A DNA stretch of 11,297 bases from Candidatus Melainabacteria bacterium (lineage in GTDB: Bacteria; Cyanobacteriota; Vampirovibrionia; Obscuribacterales; Obscuribacteraceae). Both the position numbers and the translations under genes were made by a program. The notes under the pieces were generated by a model. It ran no database searches and was not told the origin of the DNA. It worked only from the letters and a program-made list of their open reading frames with translations. The stretch is from positions 1-11,297 of the forward strand of contig PSRH01000052.1 in NCBI GenBank assembly GCA_003175915.1, given 5' to 3'. Positions 1-7,379 of this stretch are shown here, in pieces. Position 1 is the stretch's first letter. Every line of letters begins with the position of its first letter.

Positions 1-54
1 TTCGCGATGTTCGAGCGCCTGAAGTTGAAAAGTCGACTTCTTGTGAAGGACTAA
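1..54 (+). CDS. Possible C-terminal end of an upstream gene (partial, unidentified)
   Basis: Reading frame 1 is open from the window edge to a TAA at 52-54 and encodes only 17 residues, ending in ERLKLKSRLLVKD. The basic, mixed composition is compatible with the C-terminus of a real protein. The piece is too short to identify, and an open frame of this length can occur by chance. If it is real, its gene lies mostly to the left of the window and is followed by about 215 non-coding bases before alaS. Confidence 0.3.
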   Translation, partial: FAMFERLKLKSRLLVKD

Positions 55-141
55 AACCTTTCGCAGCTTCAATCTCGACCGAACCCGAGTAGGAGACGTT
101 ATTCTAGACAAAGTTAGCAGATTCGGACGGCGAATACTACC

Positions 142-163
142 GGGCGCTCCTTAGAGAGCGCCC
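142..163 (+). repeat. GC-rich perfect hairpin GGGCGCTC/GAGCGCCC
   Basis: An 8-bp perfect stem (142-149 with 156-163) closes a 6-base loop. No T-run follows on either strand, so it is not a classical intrinsic terminator. It could be a transcript-end or stability hairpin for whatever lies upstream, or a member of a dispersed palindrome family, since hairpins at 5647-5667 and 10287-10307 also begin with GGGC and end with GCCC. Confidence 0.5.
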
Positions 164-184
164 CACGGTTGGCGGACGCCTGTT

Positions 185-227
185 AGCTGAGCCGGCAATT
201 GGGTTATACTGGAGATTCCGGCGAGCT
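185..227 (+). promoter_or_regulatory. Candidate alaS promoter -10 box inside an inverted repeat
   Basis: A good -10 hexamer, TATACT (205-210), lies 58 bases upstream of the alaS start. The best -35 at suitable spacing is weak (TTAGCT, 183-188). An imperfect inverted repeat brackets the -10: AGCTgaGCCGG at 185-195 and CCGGCgAGCT at 218-227, separated by 22 bases. In E. coli, AlaRS is known to repress its own gene by binding a palindrome around the transcription start, so this arrangement could be an autoregulatory operator. That link is an analogy; the sequences are not shown to be related. Confidence 0.35.
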
Positions 228-236
228 AGGCTCGCC
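220..236 (+). promoter_or_regulatory. Hairpin in the alaS 5' leader
   Basis: A perfect 7-bp stem, GGCGAGC (220-226) with GCTCGCC (230-236), closes a 3-base loop (TAG). It ends 19 bases before the GAGGT ribosome-binding site (256-260). Its left arm overlaps the right arm of the 185-227 inverted repeat, so in a transcript covering both, the two structures would be mutually exclusive. It lacks a T-run and the leader is far too short for a T-box. Confidence 0.4.
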
Positions 237-268
237 CAGGTAGTTGCCAAAGTTCGAGGTTTACTTGA

Positions 269-2959
269 ATGTACCTGTCCGGTGCGGAAGTAAGAGATAA
301 ATTCGTTGCCTATTTTAGAGACAGGCGCGGGCATTTGCATTTGCCGAGCTCGAGTCTAATTCCCGATAATCCAACGCTTTTGCTTACCTCTGCCGGCATG
401 GTGCAATTCGTGCCGATTTTTCTCGGGCAAGCGCCTCCGACCGAGCCGCCCCGCGCTGTCACCGTGCAAAAATGTGCTCGTGCTGGCGGCAAAGACTCAG
501 ACATCGAGAATGTGGGCAGAACGGCGCGCCATCACAGCTTCTTTGAAATGCTTGGCAATTTTAGCTTCGGCGATTATTTCAAAGCTGAAGTAATACCCTG
601 GGCCTGGGAATTCGTTACAAAGGACCTGGGATTTGCTCCGGAGCGATTGTCGGTGACAATTTTCCGAGGCGACGACGAGGTGCCTGCGGATGAAGAAGCG
701 TTTGAGATCTGGAATAAGAAAGTTGGTCTTTCGGCCGAGCGGATCTTCCGCATGTCCAGAAAGGACAACTTCTGGGGTCCACCTGGCCCAACAGGACCCT
801 GCGGCCCGTGTTCGGAGATCTATTACGACCGGGGCGAAAAATTTGCTTGCAGTTCAGATCCTGCCGTTTGCGGCATAGGCAAGTGCGAATGCGATCGCTA
901 TCTAGAATTTTGGAATCTTGTCTTCATGGAGCTTTTCAAGGACGAGCACGGGAAGTTTTCACCCCTTGCCCGCAAGAATGTCGATACCGGTTTGGGTCTC
1001 GATCGAGTTGCTTTGATCGCGCAGGATGCCGACAACAGCTTTGAAACGGACCTGCTCAAGCCTATTCTTGAGGAAGTGGCTCGCATAGCGGCTAAATCAT
1101 ATAAGGGCTCGAGCAAAGCGAACACCCAAGAAGAGCGGGACACGGACACTTATCTCAAAATCATCACCGACCACGCACGTTGTGTGACCTTCCTGGTCGC
1201 TGACGGCATACGCATGAGTAACGTCGGGCGTGGTTATGTGCTCAGATTCATTACCCGCAGAGCGGCCCGCTTTGGACGCCTTTTGGGAATCACCGAACCT
1301 TTCATTTATAAACTAGTTCCGAAGGTGGTTGAGGTGTATAGCTCCTATTACAAAGAGCTCCTCACCCAAAAGGACCTGGTTGCCAAAATCATCATAGACG
1401 AAGAAGAACGTTTTGCCAAAACGATCGACCGGGGAATGACCTTGCTGGAAGAAAAATTAGCTGCTGATGCCAACGAGGTGGAAGGAGCGGCCGCCTTTAA
1501 TCTCTATGCGACTTACGGTTTCCCCATCGAATTGACCAGAGAAATTGCTCGTGAACGCGGCAAGACAGTTGATATGGATGGTTTCAATAAAGCTAAAAAG
1601 GAACACGAAACTGTTTCTGCCGGTAATAAATTCAACGTCAATATTGCTAGCGATGATCATCTCGCCAAGATCAGCAAGGACAATGGTGGGACTAAGTTCA
1701 CGGGACATGCGCAAACCGAGGGCGAGGGATCCGTCGTTGCTATCTTAAAGGATGGGCAGCTTGTCGATCACCTTGAAGAGGGTGACGAGGCCGAATTGGT
1801 TTTGGATACCACGCCTTTCTACGCGGAGTCCGGGGGGCAACTTGGCGATACTGGCCGCCTGATAAGTGATGACAGTAAAGTAGCCGTACTTGATACTAAG
1901 AAGCACGAGAAGTTGCATTTGCACAAAATCAGAGTTCTTGCCGGTGCGCTTGCTCCCGGCAGCAAGTTGCGCGCTCTCGTTGATGCAGAAAGGCGCCATG
2001 CCGTCATGCTTCACCATAGTACCGCCCACGTATTTCACTCAGCGATTCGAGAGCTTTTCGGTAAGCAAGTCGTTCAGGCCGGCTCGCAGGTTGGACCTCA
2101 TACGATGCGCTTTGACTTTACCCTGGATAAGCAACCCTCGCCCGGCGAACTGGCGCGCATTGAGTCCATGATGAATGAATGGGTACGCTCCAATGCTCCG
2201 GTGGAAACACAAGAGATGCCCATCGAAGAAGCAAAACGCACTGGTGCGATTGCCATGTTCGGTGAAAAATATGGTGACATTGTAAGAGTTGTTCGGATGG
2301 GTGACTTCAGTCTGGAGTTCTGCGGCGGTACGCATGTTCAGACTACTGGACAAATCGGGCTGACCAAGATTATTTCGGAAGGCAGTATCGCATCTGGTGT
2401 GCGCCGCATCGAAGCTGTCTCGGGTCCTACCGCCTGGCAATATATTTCTCAGCACTTAGGATTTTTGGAAGATGCGGCCGGGCGTCTCAAAACACGACCA
2501 TCAGATCTGGTAGGGCAGATTGAGCGACTGCAAGAACAGCTCAAACAAAAGGAAAAACTGACCCAGACACTGGAAGAAAAATTGGCGCTGGCACGCGTGC
2601 CCGAATTGCTTAAGGGGGCGACCCAAATAAAGGATTTCGAACTGGTGGCGGCCGAGCTGAAAGACACTAGCGCCGACGGACTGAAAGCAATTGCCGAAGA
2701 GATTCGCAAACGTAATCCCAAAGTCGTTGTCGTACTTGCCTCGGCTTCCGGCGCTGACAAAGTCTCTTTGACGGTCGGCGTATCAGATGATCTGGTCAAG
2801 CGGGGCATCAATGCTGGTGCCATCGCCAAGGAGGCGGCTGGTATCGTCGGTGGTAGCGGTGGCGGACGCCCACAAATCGCCCAGGCCGGAGGAAAGGAGC
2901 CTGCTAAGATCAATGAGGCGCTCTCTCACGTCAAGAAATCACTGACCTCTGCAGCTTAA
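269..2959 (+). CDS. alaS: Alanyl-tRNA synthetase
   Basis: This is a full-length class II AlaRS of 896 residues, within the usual 870-900 range; it charges tRNA-Ala in the cytoplasm. The N-terminal catalytic core has the expected SSLIPDNPTLLLTSAGM and HSFFEMLGNFSFGDYFK motifs, then the Cys-rich stretch and CDRYLEFWNLVF. The editing domain carries HSTAH (H583 and H587) and CGGTH (C685 and H689), the zinc/editing signature that clears mischarged Ser and Gly. A coiled coil (about 745-775) leads to the C-Ala/DHHA1 domain with GGSGGGRPQIAQAGG near the end. The ATG at 269 is preceded by GAGGT 8 bases upstream, and the following residues match the family N-terminus. The RNase HI gene starts 24 bases downstream, suggesting co-transcription. 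No key residue is missing. Confidence 0.98.
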   Translation: MYLSGAEVRDKFVAYFRDRRGHLHLPSSSLIPDNPTLLLTSAGMVQFVPIFLGQAPPTEPPRAVTVQKCARAGGKDSDIENVGRTARHHSFFEMLGNFSFGDYFKAEVIPWAWEFVTKDLGFAPERLSVTIFRGDDEVPADEEAFEIWNKKVGLSAERIFRMSRKDNFWGPPGPTGPCGPCSEIYYDRGEKFACSSDPAVCGIGKCECDRYLEFWNLVFMELFKDEHGKFSPLARKNVDTGLGLDRVALIAQDADNSFETDLLKPILEEVARIAAKSYKGSSKANTQEERDTDTYLKIITDHARCVTFLVADGIRMSNVGRGYVLRFITRRAARFGRLLGITEPFIYKLVPKVVEVYSSYYKELLTQKDLVAKIIIDEEERFAKTIDRGMTLLEEKLAADANEVEGAAAFNLYATYGFPIELTREIARERGKTVDMDGFNKAKKEHETVSAGNKFNVNIASDDHLAKISKDNGGTKFTGHAQTEGEGSVVAILKDGQLVDHLEEGDEAELVLDTTPFYAESGGQLGDTGRLISDDSKVAVLDTKKHEKLHLHKIRVLAGALAPGSKLRALVDAERRHAVMLHHSTAHVFHSAIRELFGKQVVQAGSQVGPHTMRFDFTLDKQPSPGELARIESMMNEWVRSNAPVETQEMPIEEAKRTGAIAMFGEKYGDIVRVVRMGDFSLEFCGGTHVQTTGQIGLTKIISEGSIASGVRRIEAVSGPTAWQYISQHLGFLEDAAGRLKTRPSDLVGQIERLQEQLKQKEKLTQTLEEKLALARVPELLKGATQIKDFELVAAELKDTSADGLKAIAEEIRKRNPKVVVVLASASGADKVSLTVGVSDDLVKRGINAGAIAKEAAGIVGGSGGGRPQIAQAGGKEPAKINEALSHVKKSLTSAA

Positions 2960-2983
2960 ATATGTGGCGAATCGGAAACATGC

Positions 2984-3400
2984 ATGGATAAGGGCGTCGC
3001 TAAAATCTTTGCTGACGGTGGTTCCAGAGGTAATCCTGGACCGGCCGGTGCTGGAGCAGTGATCAACGTCGGTAGCGAGACAGTGGCATCACTCAGCCAG
3101 TTCCTCGGTCACACAACCAACAACGTCGCCGAATACACCGGACTGCTTTTAGGATTGGAAAAAGCAAGCGAGCTGGGATTCAAACATGTGGAAGTGGCTA
3201 TGGACTCCGAGCTGGTTGTCAAACAAATGAAGGGAGAGTACCGAGTTAAGAACGAAAAGCTCTTGCCGCTTTTTGAAAAAGCGCGACGCCTAGCCGCTAC
3301 ATTTGCATCGTTTAAGATTGTTCATGTAAAACGAGAATACAATCGGGCTGCGGATCGACTGGCCAATCAGGCTATGGACATGGCTAATTCGAGTTCGTAG
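2984..3400 (+). CDS. rnhA: Ribonuclease HI, short type without basic protrusion
   Basis: This 138-residue protein is a near-minimal RNase H fold and should degrade the RNA strand of RNA:DNA hybrids. The four catalytic acids are visible: D11 in FADGGSRGNPGPAGAG, E50 in TNNVAEYTGLLLGLE, D74 in AMDSELVVKQMKG and D124 in REYNRAADRLANQAMD. These motifs resemble the archaeal/Bacillus YpdQ/Mycobacterium Rv2228c N-domain group more than E. coli RnhA, and the E. coli basic-protrusion segment is absent. The ATG at 2984 has only a weak GGA upstream; its closeness to alaS suggests translation in a shared transcript. A 9-codon out-of-frame ORF (2962-2991) overlaps the start, probably by chance. RNase H function is well supported; the symbol is less certain, because bacteria can carry more than one type. 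Confidence 0.92.
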   Translation: MDKGVAKIFADGGSRGNPGPAGAGAVINVGSETVASLSQFLGHTTNNVAEYTGLLLGLEKASELGFKHVEVAMDSELVVKQMKGEYRVKNEKLLPLFEKARRLAATFASFKIVHVKREYNRAADRLANQAMDMANSSS

Positions 3401-3452
3401 CGCTTGGAGAACCAGGGTTTATCTAAATTCACGACAGGTGGTTGAAAGATTT

Positions 3453-4442
3453 ATGCAGCAGATTTTGCAGGGATTTAAATTGACTTTGTTGGCTCTGGCC
3501 ATATTCTTCTTGGCTCTGCCGGCGTTGGCGGCGCCCCCCGTGCGGGTAGCAATTATGCCTGGCGGTGGTAGTGGGATCGAGCAGGAAATTGTCGACAATA
3601 TCTCCAGCCGCTTTGATGGCGATCCGGGAGTTGTCTTGAGCACCGTCAATCCTGACTGGTACTGCATTTGCAATATTCATGAAAGCAACGATCAAGTGAG
3701 CGGGCAAATTCGCTACAACGGTACGGTAACTATCAAGACAGGCGATGGGCAGGTTGTCAGTACCGTTGCCGTGCAAAAGTACAATCAGGACTTTTCCCTG
3801 CAACCCGGGGCACCGCTCAATAAAAAGTTGGTTGATAACGCCGCCCGAGACGTGGTTAGCGCTATTAGCGAAAGAGCTGCCAATCAGCTCAGAGATGCGA
3901 TCCAGACCGAATTACAATCAAGAGACCAAATTATTAAAGCTGAAACGCTGGCCAACAGCGACAAATACGACGAGGCAATCAGCGTTTTGTCCGGTTTAGG
4001 TCCGGACACCGTTCATTTCAAGGCAATACAAAAGCGGATCTCGCAATTTCAAATCGAAAAGCAAGCCTTAGAATTGATTCAGAGCGCCGAAGCAAAAGCG
4101 AAAAGCGGGCGTTATAGCGAGGCGATTGCGTCACTTAAAGCAGTCGACACGAAGTCCAAACGTTACAAAACGGCCGTGCAGCTTGCCGGAAAATACCGAG
4201 CCTTGCTCGCCAGCGCTGCTAGAAAGAAGCCGGTGACCGCCAAGGCTCCGCTAGCTCATCCGTCCGGGACTACCGCCCAGGACAATCCAACGCCAAAAAC
4301 GGGTGGTACCACAGCTTTGAGCGGAAGCCAGAGCAAGCTGGATGCCTTGATCCAAGTTGAAAAGCAGGCTTTGCAGGAGCGCAAGCAGCAAATCGAAAAA
4401 GAGCAACAAGCACTCACCAAGCCACCGATTGGCGCCAGATAA
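3453..4442 (+). CDS. Exported protein of unknown function with TPR-like repeats
   Basis: I do not recognise a named family. The 329-residue product starts with a convincing Sec signal peptide: basic start, hydrophobic core LLALAIFFLALP, likely cleavage ALA|AP at about 26/27. A beta-rich domain follows, opening with VRVAIMPGGG, similar in style to the VAVLPF strand that opens the neighbouring CsgG domain. It contains an unusual C71-I-C73 pair in DWYCICNI. Two helical repeats follow (AETLANSDKYDEAISVL about 163-179; AEAKAKSGRYSEAIASL about 212-228), both TPR-like. Then come a Pro/Thr/Gly-rich linker and a C-terminal Gln/Glu/Lys coiled coil (about 302-325). I prefer the ATG at 3453 (AGGTGG 11 bases upstream) over an in-frame GTG at 3438, which has no ribosome-binding site. 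It lies 52 bases after rnhA, so it may be read from that transcript. A divergent CsgG/LpoB-like fold is possible but unproven. Confidence 0.85.
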   Translation: MQQILQGFKLTLLALAIFFLALPALAAPPVRVAIMPGGGSGIEQEIVDNISSRFDGDPGVVLSTVNPDWYCICNIHESNDQVSGQIRYNGTVTIKTGDGQVVSTVAVQKYNQDFSLQPGAPLNKKLVDNAARDVVSAISERAANQLRDAIQTELQSRDQIIKAETLANSDKYDEAISVLSGLGPDTVHFKAIQKRISQFQIEKQALELIQSAEAKAKSGRYSEAIASLKAVDTKSKRYKTAVQLAGKYRALLASAARKKPVTAKAPLAHPSGTTAQDNPTPKTGGTTALSGSQSKLDALIQVEKQALQERKQQIEKEQQALTKPPIGAR

Positions 4443-4460
4443 GCTGGTTTAATCAAATAT

Positions 4461-4477
4461 CACCAGGTAGCACCAGG
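4461..4477 (+). repeat. Tandem CACCAGG direct repeat upstream of the CsgG-like gene
   Basis: CACCAGG occurs at 4461-4467 and 4471-4477, exactly 10 bases apart, in the 107-base gap before the CsgG-like gene. Helical-turn spacing is typical of a direct-repeat operator, but a seven-base repeat this close can arise by chance, and I could not place a convincing promoter beside it. Confidence 0.2.
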
Positions 4478-4531
4478 CAAAGCGCATCCTGCCAAATTCG
4501 GTTAGACTTTTTATTTGTGTATGTTTTGGAC

Positions 4532-4542
4532 CTCCTGAGGAG
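4532..4542 (+). promoter_or_regulatory. Shine-Dalgarno site within a small inverted repeat
   Basis: GAGGAGA (4537-4543) is a strong ribosome-binding site 6 bases before the ATG at 4550, and it decides that start over an in-frame GTG at 4517. The GGAG core is preceded by its complement (CTCC-TGA-GGAG), a 4-bp stem that could weakly mask the site. With so short a stem, any regulatory effect is speculative. Confidence 0.45.
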
Positions 4543-4549
4543 AAATGAA

Positions 4550-5617
4550 ATGAACTTGCGTGCCGTAAGTAGATTGCTGTTGACAATTTTCCTTTTGTCA
4601 GGGCTATCGTTTGGTATCGCCACGCCTAAATCCTACGCCAGCCTGAAGAGGCGAGTAGCCGTGTTGCCTTTTGAATATGGCGCTGTCACGGCCGAAGTGG
4701 GTACAGTCGACGTGGGCAAAGGAATTACAACGCTATTGATCACGAAGCTTGTTAACGATGGCACTTATTCCGTCGTCGACAGGCAAATGCTGGATTCCAT
4801 CCTCAAGGAGCAGAATCTTTCCGTGAGCGATCGAGCTGACCCAGCTACCGCTTGCAAGATCGGTAAAATTTTGAGCGTGGACGCGATCATTGTCGGTACG
4901 GTTACGCAATTCGGCATGGAAAGCCACAGAACAAATGTAGGCGGTGCGGCTAGCTATGGTACCGGCTACATTCCATACGTGGGTGGCTTGCCGGGGCTTG
5001 GTGGACTCGGGGTCAGGAAGAGCAAAGCCAGGGTATCTATCGATGCCCGAGTGATCGACATCAACACCACCGAGATTCTTGGTGCCTGCCATGGCACTGG
5101 TGAATCCAAGCGGGGCGGTTTCAGCGCAGCCGCGTGTGATTTTGGTTCCGACGACTTTGCCACCACCGTTGCTGGTGAAGCTACCATGCAAGCAGTTGAT
5201 GGAATGGGCAGTCAAATTATTGCCATGGCTTCCAAAATTCCCGACAATCAATCGATTGCCGCTGCCAACGTCACCGGCAAAATCGCAGACGTTACCGGCA
5301 ATACCGTGATTGTTAATATCGGCAAAATCAACGGACTTGCCGTCGGTGATCACTTGCAAGTTGATCGCGTTTACAAAACGGTAAAGGATCCTGAATCTGG
5401 TAAAGTCCTGAAAGAACTGACCAACACAGTTGCTGTAATTACTTTGAACGATGTTGATAAAGATTCCGCTACCGGCACCGTGACGCAAGGCTCGGGCGTG
5501 AAAGTGGGAGATACGATCAAGAAAGTAACTACATCAGTATCGGCCGTTGTCATCGCCCCTACAGCGACGACCACTGCTACCGATACACCCAAAACCGGAA
5601 AAACGCTATCCAAGTAA
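4550..5617 (+). CDS. CsgG/HfaB-family exported protein
   Basis: The 355-residue product has a signal peptide (LLLTIFLLSGLSFGI, likely cleavage SYA|SL at about 30/31). The CsgG-type domain (about 33-225) opens with RRVAVLPFEYG and contains GKGITTLLITKLVNDGTYSVVDRQMLDSIL, then ILSVDAIIVGTVTQFG and KARVSIDARVIDINTTEIL, all typical of the family. A C-terminal domain (about 236-330) with GKIADVTGNTVIVNIG and NGLAVGDHLQV resembles the FlgT C-terminal type, and a Thr/Ala-rich tail ends the protein. E. coli CsgG is a lipoprotein that forms the nonameric outer-membrane curli channel; here no lipobox cysteine is present, and a Gly-rich stretch (about 130-155) lies roughly where CsgG has its first membrane hairpin. 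Pore formation is therefore doubtful. No csgA/B-like curli genes are visible. The family call is firm; the role is not. Confidence 0.88.
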   Translation: MNLRAVSRLLLTIFLLSGLSFGIATPKSYASLKRRVAVLPFEYGAVTAEVGTVDVGKGITTLLITKLVNDGTYSVVDRQMLDSILKEQNLSVSDRADPATACKIGKILSVDAIIVGTVTQFGMESHRTNVGGAASYGTGYIPYVGGLPGLGGLGVRKSKARVSIDARVIDINTTEILGACHGTGESKRGGFSAAACDFGSDDFATTVAGEATMQAVDGMGSQIIAMASKIPDNQSIAAANVTGKIADVTGNTVIVNIGKINGLAVGDHLQVDRVYKTVKDPESGKVLKELTNTVAVITLNDVDKDSATGTVTQGSGVKVGDTIKKVTTSVSAVVIAPTATTTATDTPKTGKTLSK

Positions 5618-5646
5618 ATAGACCGGTTTTTTCTCAACTAATGTAG

Positions 5647-5677
5647 GGGCATGGCACTGCCATGCCCTTTCCTTTTA
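5647..5677 (+). terminator. Intrinsic terminator after the CsgG-like gene
   Basis: A perfect 9-bp stem, GGGCATGGC (5647-5655) with GCCATGCCC (5659-5667) and loop ACT, is followed by TTTCCTTTTA. It begins 29 bases after the stop codon at 5617. The T-run is interrupted by CC but sufficient for a Rho-independent terminator. The palindrome also resembles short GGGGCATGGC..GCCATGCC(CC) repeats that I recall as frequent in cyanobacterial genomes. Confidence 0.72.
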
Positions 5678-5761
5678 GTCCCGGGGCGCCTGCTTTTAGC
5701 CGGCACTCCTCATCTATTGGTTTAATCGCAAACACTCCTAAAACATCATCCTTGAAAGTCT

Positions 5762-5770
5762 TGTTAGAAT
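5762..5770 (+). promoter_or_regulatory. Candidate extended -10 promoter for the caspase gene
   Basis: TGTTAGAAT (5762-5770) matches an extended -10 element (TGn followed by TAGAAT). No good -35 is found at standard spacing, which extended -10 promoters can tolerate. Transcription would start near 5777, giving a leader of about 30 bases. The position just after a terminator supports a separate transcription unit. Confidence 0.4.
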
Positions 5771-5805
5771 AAGATTTGGGCCAATACCTTCTTGCGAGTG
5801 AATAT

Positions 5806-7335
5806 ATGAATTCAGCTAAAAATTCATGCTTGGCGCTGATTGCTTTCGGAAGTCTCATTGTAGTTACAATCCCAGCCTTTGCCTCTGATGTGAACTTGGC
5901 CGACGGATATCAACAACTTTCCCAAGGCAATACAGAAAAGGCCGTCGACATATTCACGCGCAAGGCCAGCAAAAATCCGAATTCCGCGGAGTGCCACACG
6001 GCCCTGGGGCGCGCCTTGAAGCGTTTAGGAAGAATCGATGAAGCGAAGTCCGAATTCCGCAAAGCAACCGAAGTTGGACCAGATTTTGCCGATGGATTCT
6101 ACGAATTAGGCGTCGTGCAGGAATCAGATGGTAACTGGGTTGAAGCCGCTAAGTGCTTTGAGAGATTCCTCCAACTCAAACCTGATGCCAGTGAAAGACG
6201 GGCCTTAACCGATCGAATTCAATATTGTCTGAGCCAGAGCCCCAATGTGGCCAGTGCGGATTTAAGCAGCATCCAGCAGTCGATTCAACAAGCTGCTGCC
6301 AGACAAACAACCGTCGTGCAACCAATCAGTCCAACGGCAGCTCAATCCAGCACCTCCAAGCAAGTGGGTGAGGCGCCTAATGTGGCAGCAACGGTCATCA
6401 CTCAACCGCCCGGTCAGACGGCCAGCACGGGTGCTGCCATTAAGCAGACTATAGCCAAGAGTGATGTCAATAAGCCGATTCGCGATAAATGGGCTTTGAT
6501 TGTCGGTATCGGCAATTTCGGCTCTCAGGAAATTCCTCACTTGAAATATGCCACTAAAGACGCGCGCGATCTCTACAACTATTTGATTCACGAAGCGAAT
6601 TTTGCTCCAGACCATGTGCGACTTTTGCTCGATGAGAAAGCGACGCAGCGAAGAATCATGTCCGAGTTGGGCAGTAAATATCTTGCTCGCCTGGCCAAAC
6701 CGGACGATCTGATTTTTCTCTTCTTCTCGACACATGGTAGTCCCTCTCAAATGGACATTCGCGGTAAGAACTATATTGTCGCCTACGATTCTGATCCCGA
6801 AGATCTTTTTGCTACCGGCATCGAAATGCAAAAGATTCTTGAATCGATTCAGAGCAGGGTTCTGTCCGATCGGGTGCTGTTAGTTTTGGACGCCTGCCAT
6901 AGCGGTGGCGTTAACCCTGATGCAAAAGGAATGACCCGCATTGGCAATTTCGACGCGGAAGAATTGGCAGAAGGCTGCGGACAGATGGTCATTTGTTCGA
7001 GCCAACCCGACCAGCAATCCTGGGAATCAAAACGTTATCAAAACGGCGTGTTCACCAAGAGCTTGCTTGATGGTTTGCACAAGGCAGGACCAAAGGCCCC
7101 GCTTTCCAAAGCCTTCGGCACAATGGAACAACTGGTTCAGGACGAGGTCAGGGAAGATCACCCGGGCGCCCGACAAACGCCGATAATGCACAGCAAATGG
7201 AACGGTAACGATTTGGTCCTGGCGGTACCGGCCAGCAATCCTGAAAAAATTCCTCCGACCGTGGCAAGCGAGCTGGAGCCAGATAGCTCAGGCAGCACTA
7301 GTGCCGGTCCGGACTCGCTTCACACGAAGCCTTGA
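5806..7335 (+). CDS. Exported TPR-caspase (peptidase C14, metacaspase/orthocaspase-like)
   Basis: The 509-residue protein starts with a signal peptide (ALIAFGSLIVVTIPAFA, cleavage at about 26/27). Three TPR units follow (about 30-58, 60-92 and 93-126), then an Ala/Gln/Thr-rich linker (about 146-226) and a caspase-fold domain (about 227-475) opening with DKWALIVGIGNFG. The catalytic dyad is intact: H310 in FFSTHGSP and C364 in LVLDACHSGG. D362, two before the Cys, and D252 in ATKDARDL sit where metacaspases place acidic S1-pocket residues, so cleavage after Arg or Lys is predicted rather than after Asp. A Pro/Ser-rich tail ends the protein. The ATG at 5806 leads directly into the signal peptide; an in-frame TTG at 5776 would add 10 unneeded residues. 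Export is notable, since many bacterial caspase homologues appear cytoplasmic. Neither substrate nor inhibitor is evident nearby. Confidence 0.93.
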   Translation: MNSAKNSCLALIAFGSLIVVTIPAFASDVNLADGYQQLSQGNTEKAVDIFTRKASKNPNSAECHTALGRALKRLGRIDEAKSEFRKATEVGPDFADGFYELGVVQESDGNWVEAAKCFERFLQLKPDASERRALTDRIQYCLSQSPNVASADLSSIQQSIQQAAARQTTVVQPISPTAAQSSTSKQVGEAPNVAATVITQPPGQTASTGAAIKQTIAKSDVNKPIRDKWALIVGIGNFGSQEIPHLKYATKDARDLYNYLIHEANFAPDHVRLLLDEKATQRRIMSELGSKYLARLAKPDDLIFLFFSTHGSPSQMDIRGKNYIVAYDSDPEDLFATGIEMQKILESIQSRVLSDRVLLVLDACHSGGVNPDAKGMTRIGNFDAEELAEGCGQMVICSSQPDQQSWESKRYQNGVFTKSLLDGLHKAGPKAPLSKAFGTMEQLVQDEVREDHPGARQTPIMHSKWNGNDLVLAVPASNPEKIPPTVASELEPDSSGSTSAGPDSLHTKP

Positions 7336-7379
7336 AGCGCAAGCCGGCCTTGACGGATCAGCGATGTTAAAGCAGAGTC

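Noticed and set aside
55..268. T-box leader for alaS
   Set aside because: The leader is too short, and no specifier loop, T-box consensus or antiterminator pair is visible.
2039..2913. Two open frames of about 140-150 codons antisense to alaS
   Set aside because: They are opposite conserved AlaRS sequence; the Ser/Pro/Ala-rich translations are typical of shadow frames.
2962..2991. Nine-codon ORF (MWRIGNMHG) overlapping the RNase HI start
   Set aside because: Too short, no ribosome-binding site, no composition suggesting a leader peptide; likely chance.
4733..5488. Long open frame (251 codons) antisense to the CsgG-like gene
   Set aside because: It lies opposite a well-supported gene, its translation shows no domain or export signal, and it has the low-complexity look of a complementary-strand shadow.
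4550..5617. Part of a curli (csg) operon
   Set aside because: No csgA/B-like amyloid repeats, csgE, csgF or csgD relatives are present in the window; only the CsgG fold is shared.
7338..7356. Terminator hairpin (CAAG..CTTG) after the caspase gene
   Set aside because: The stem is only 4 bp and lacks a T-run.
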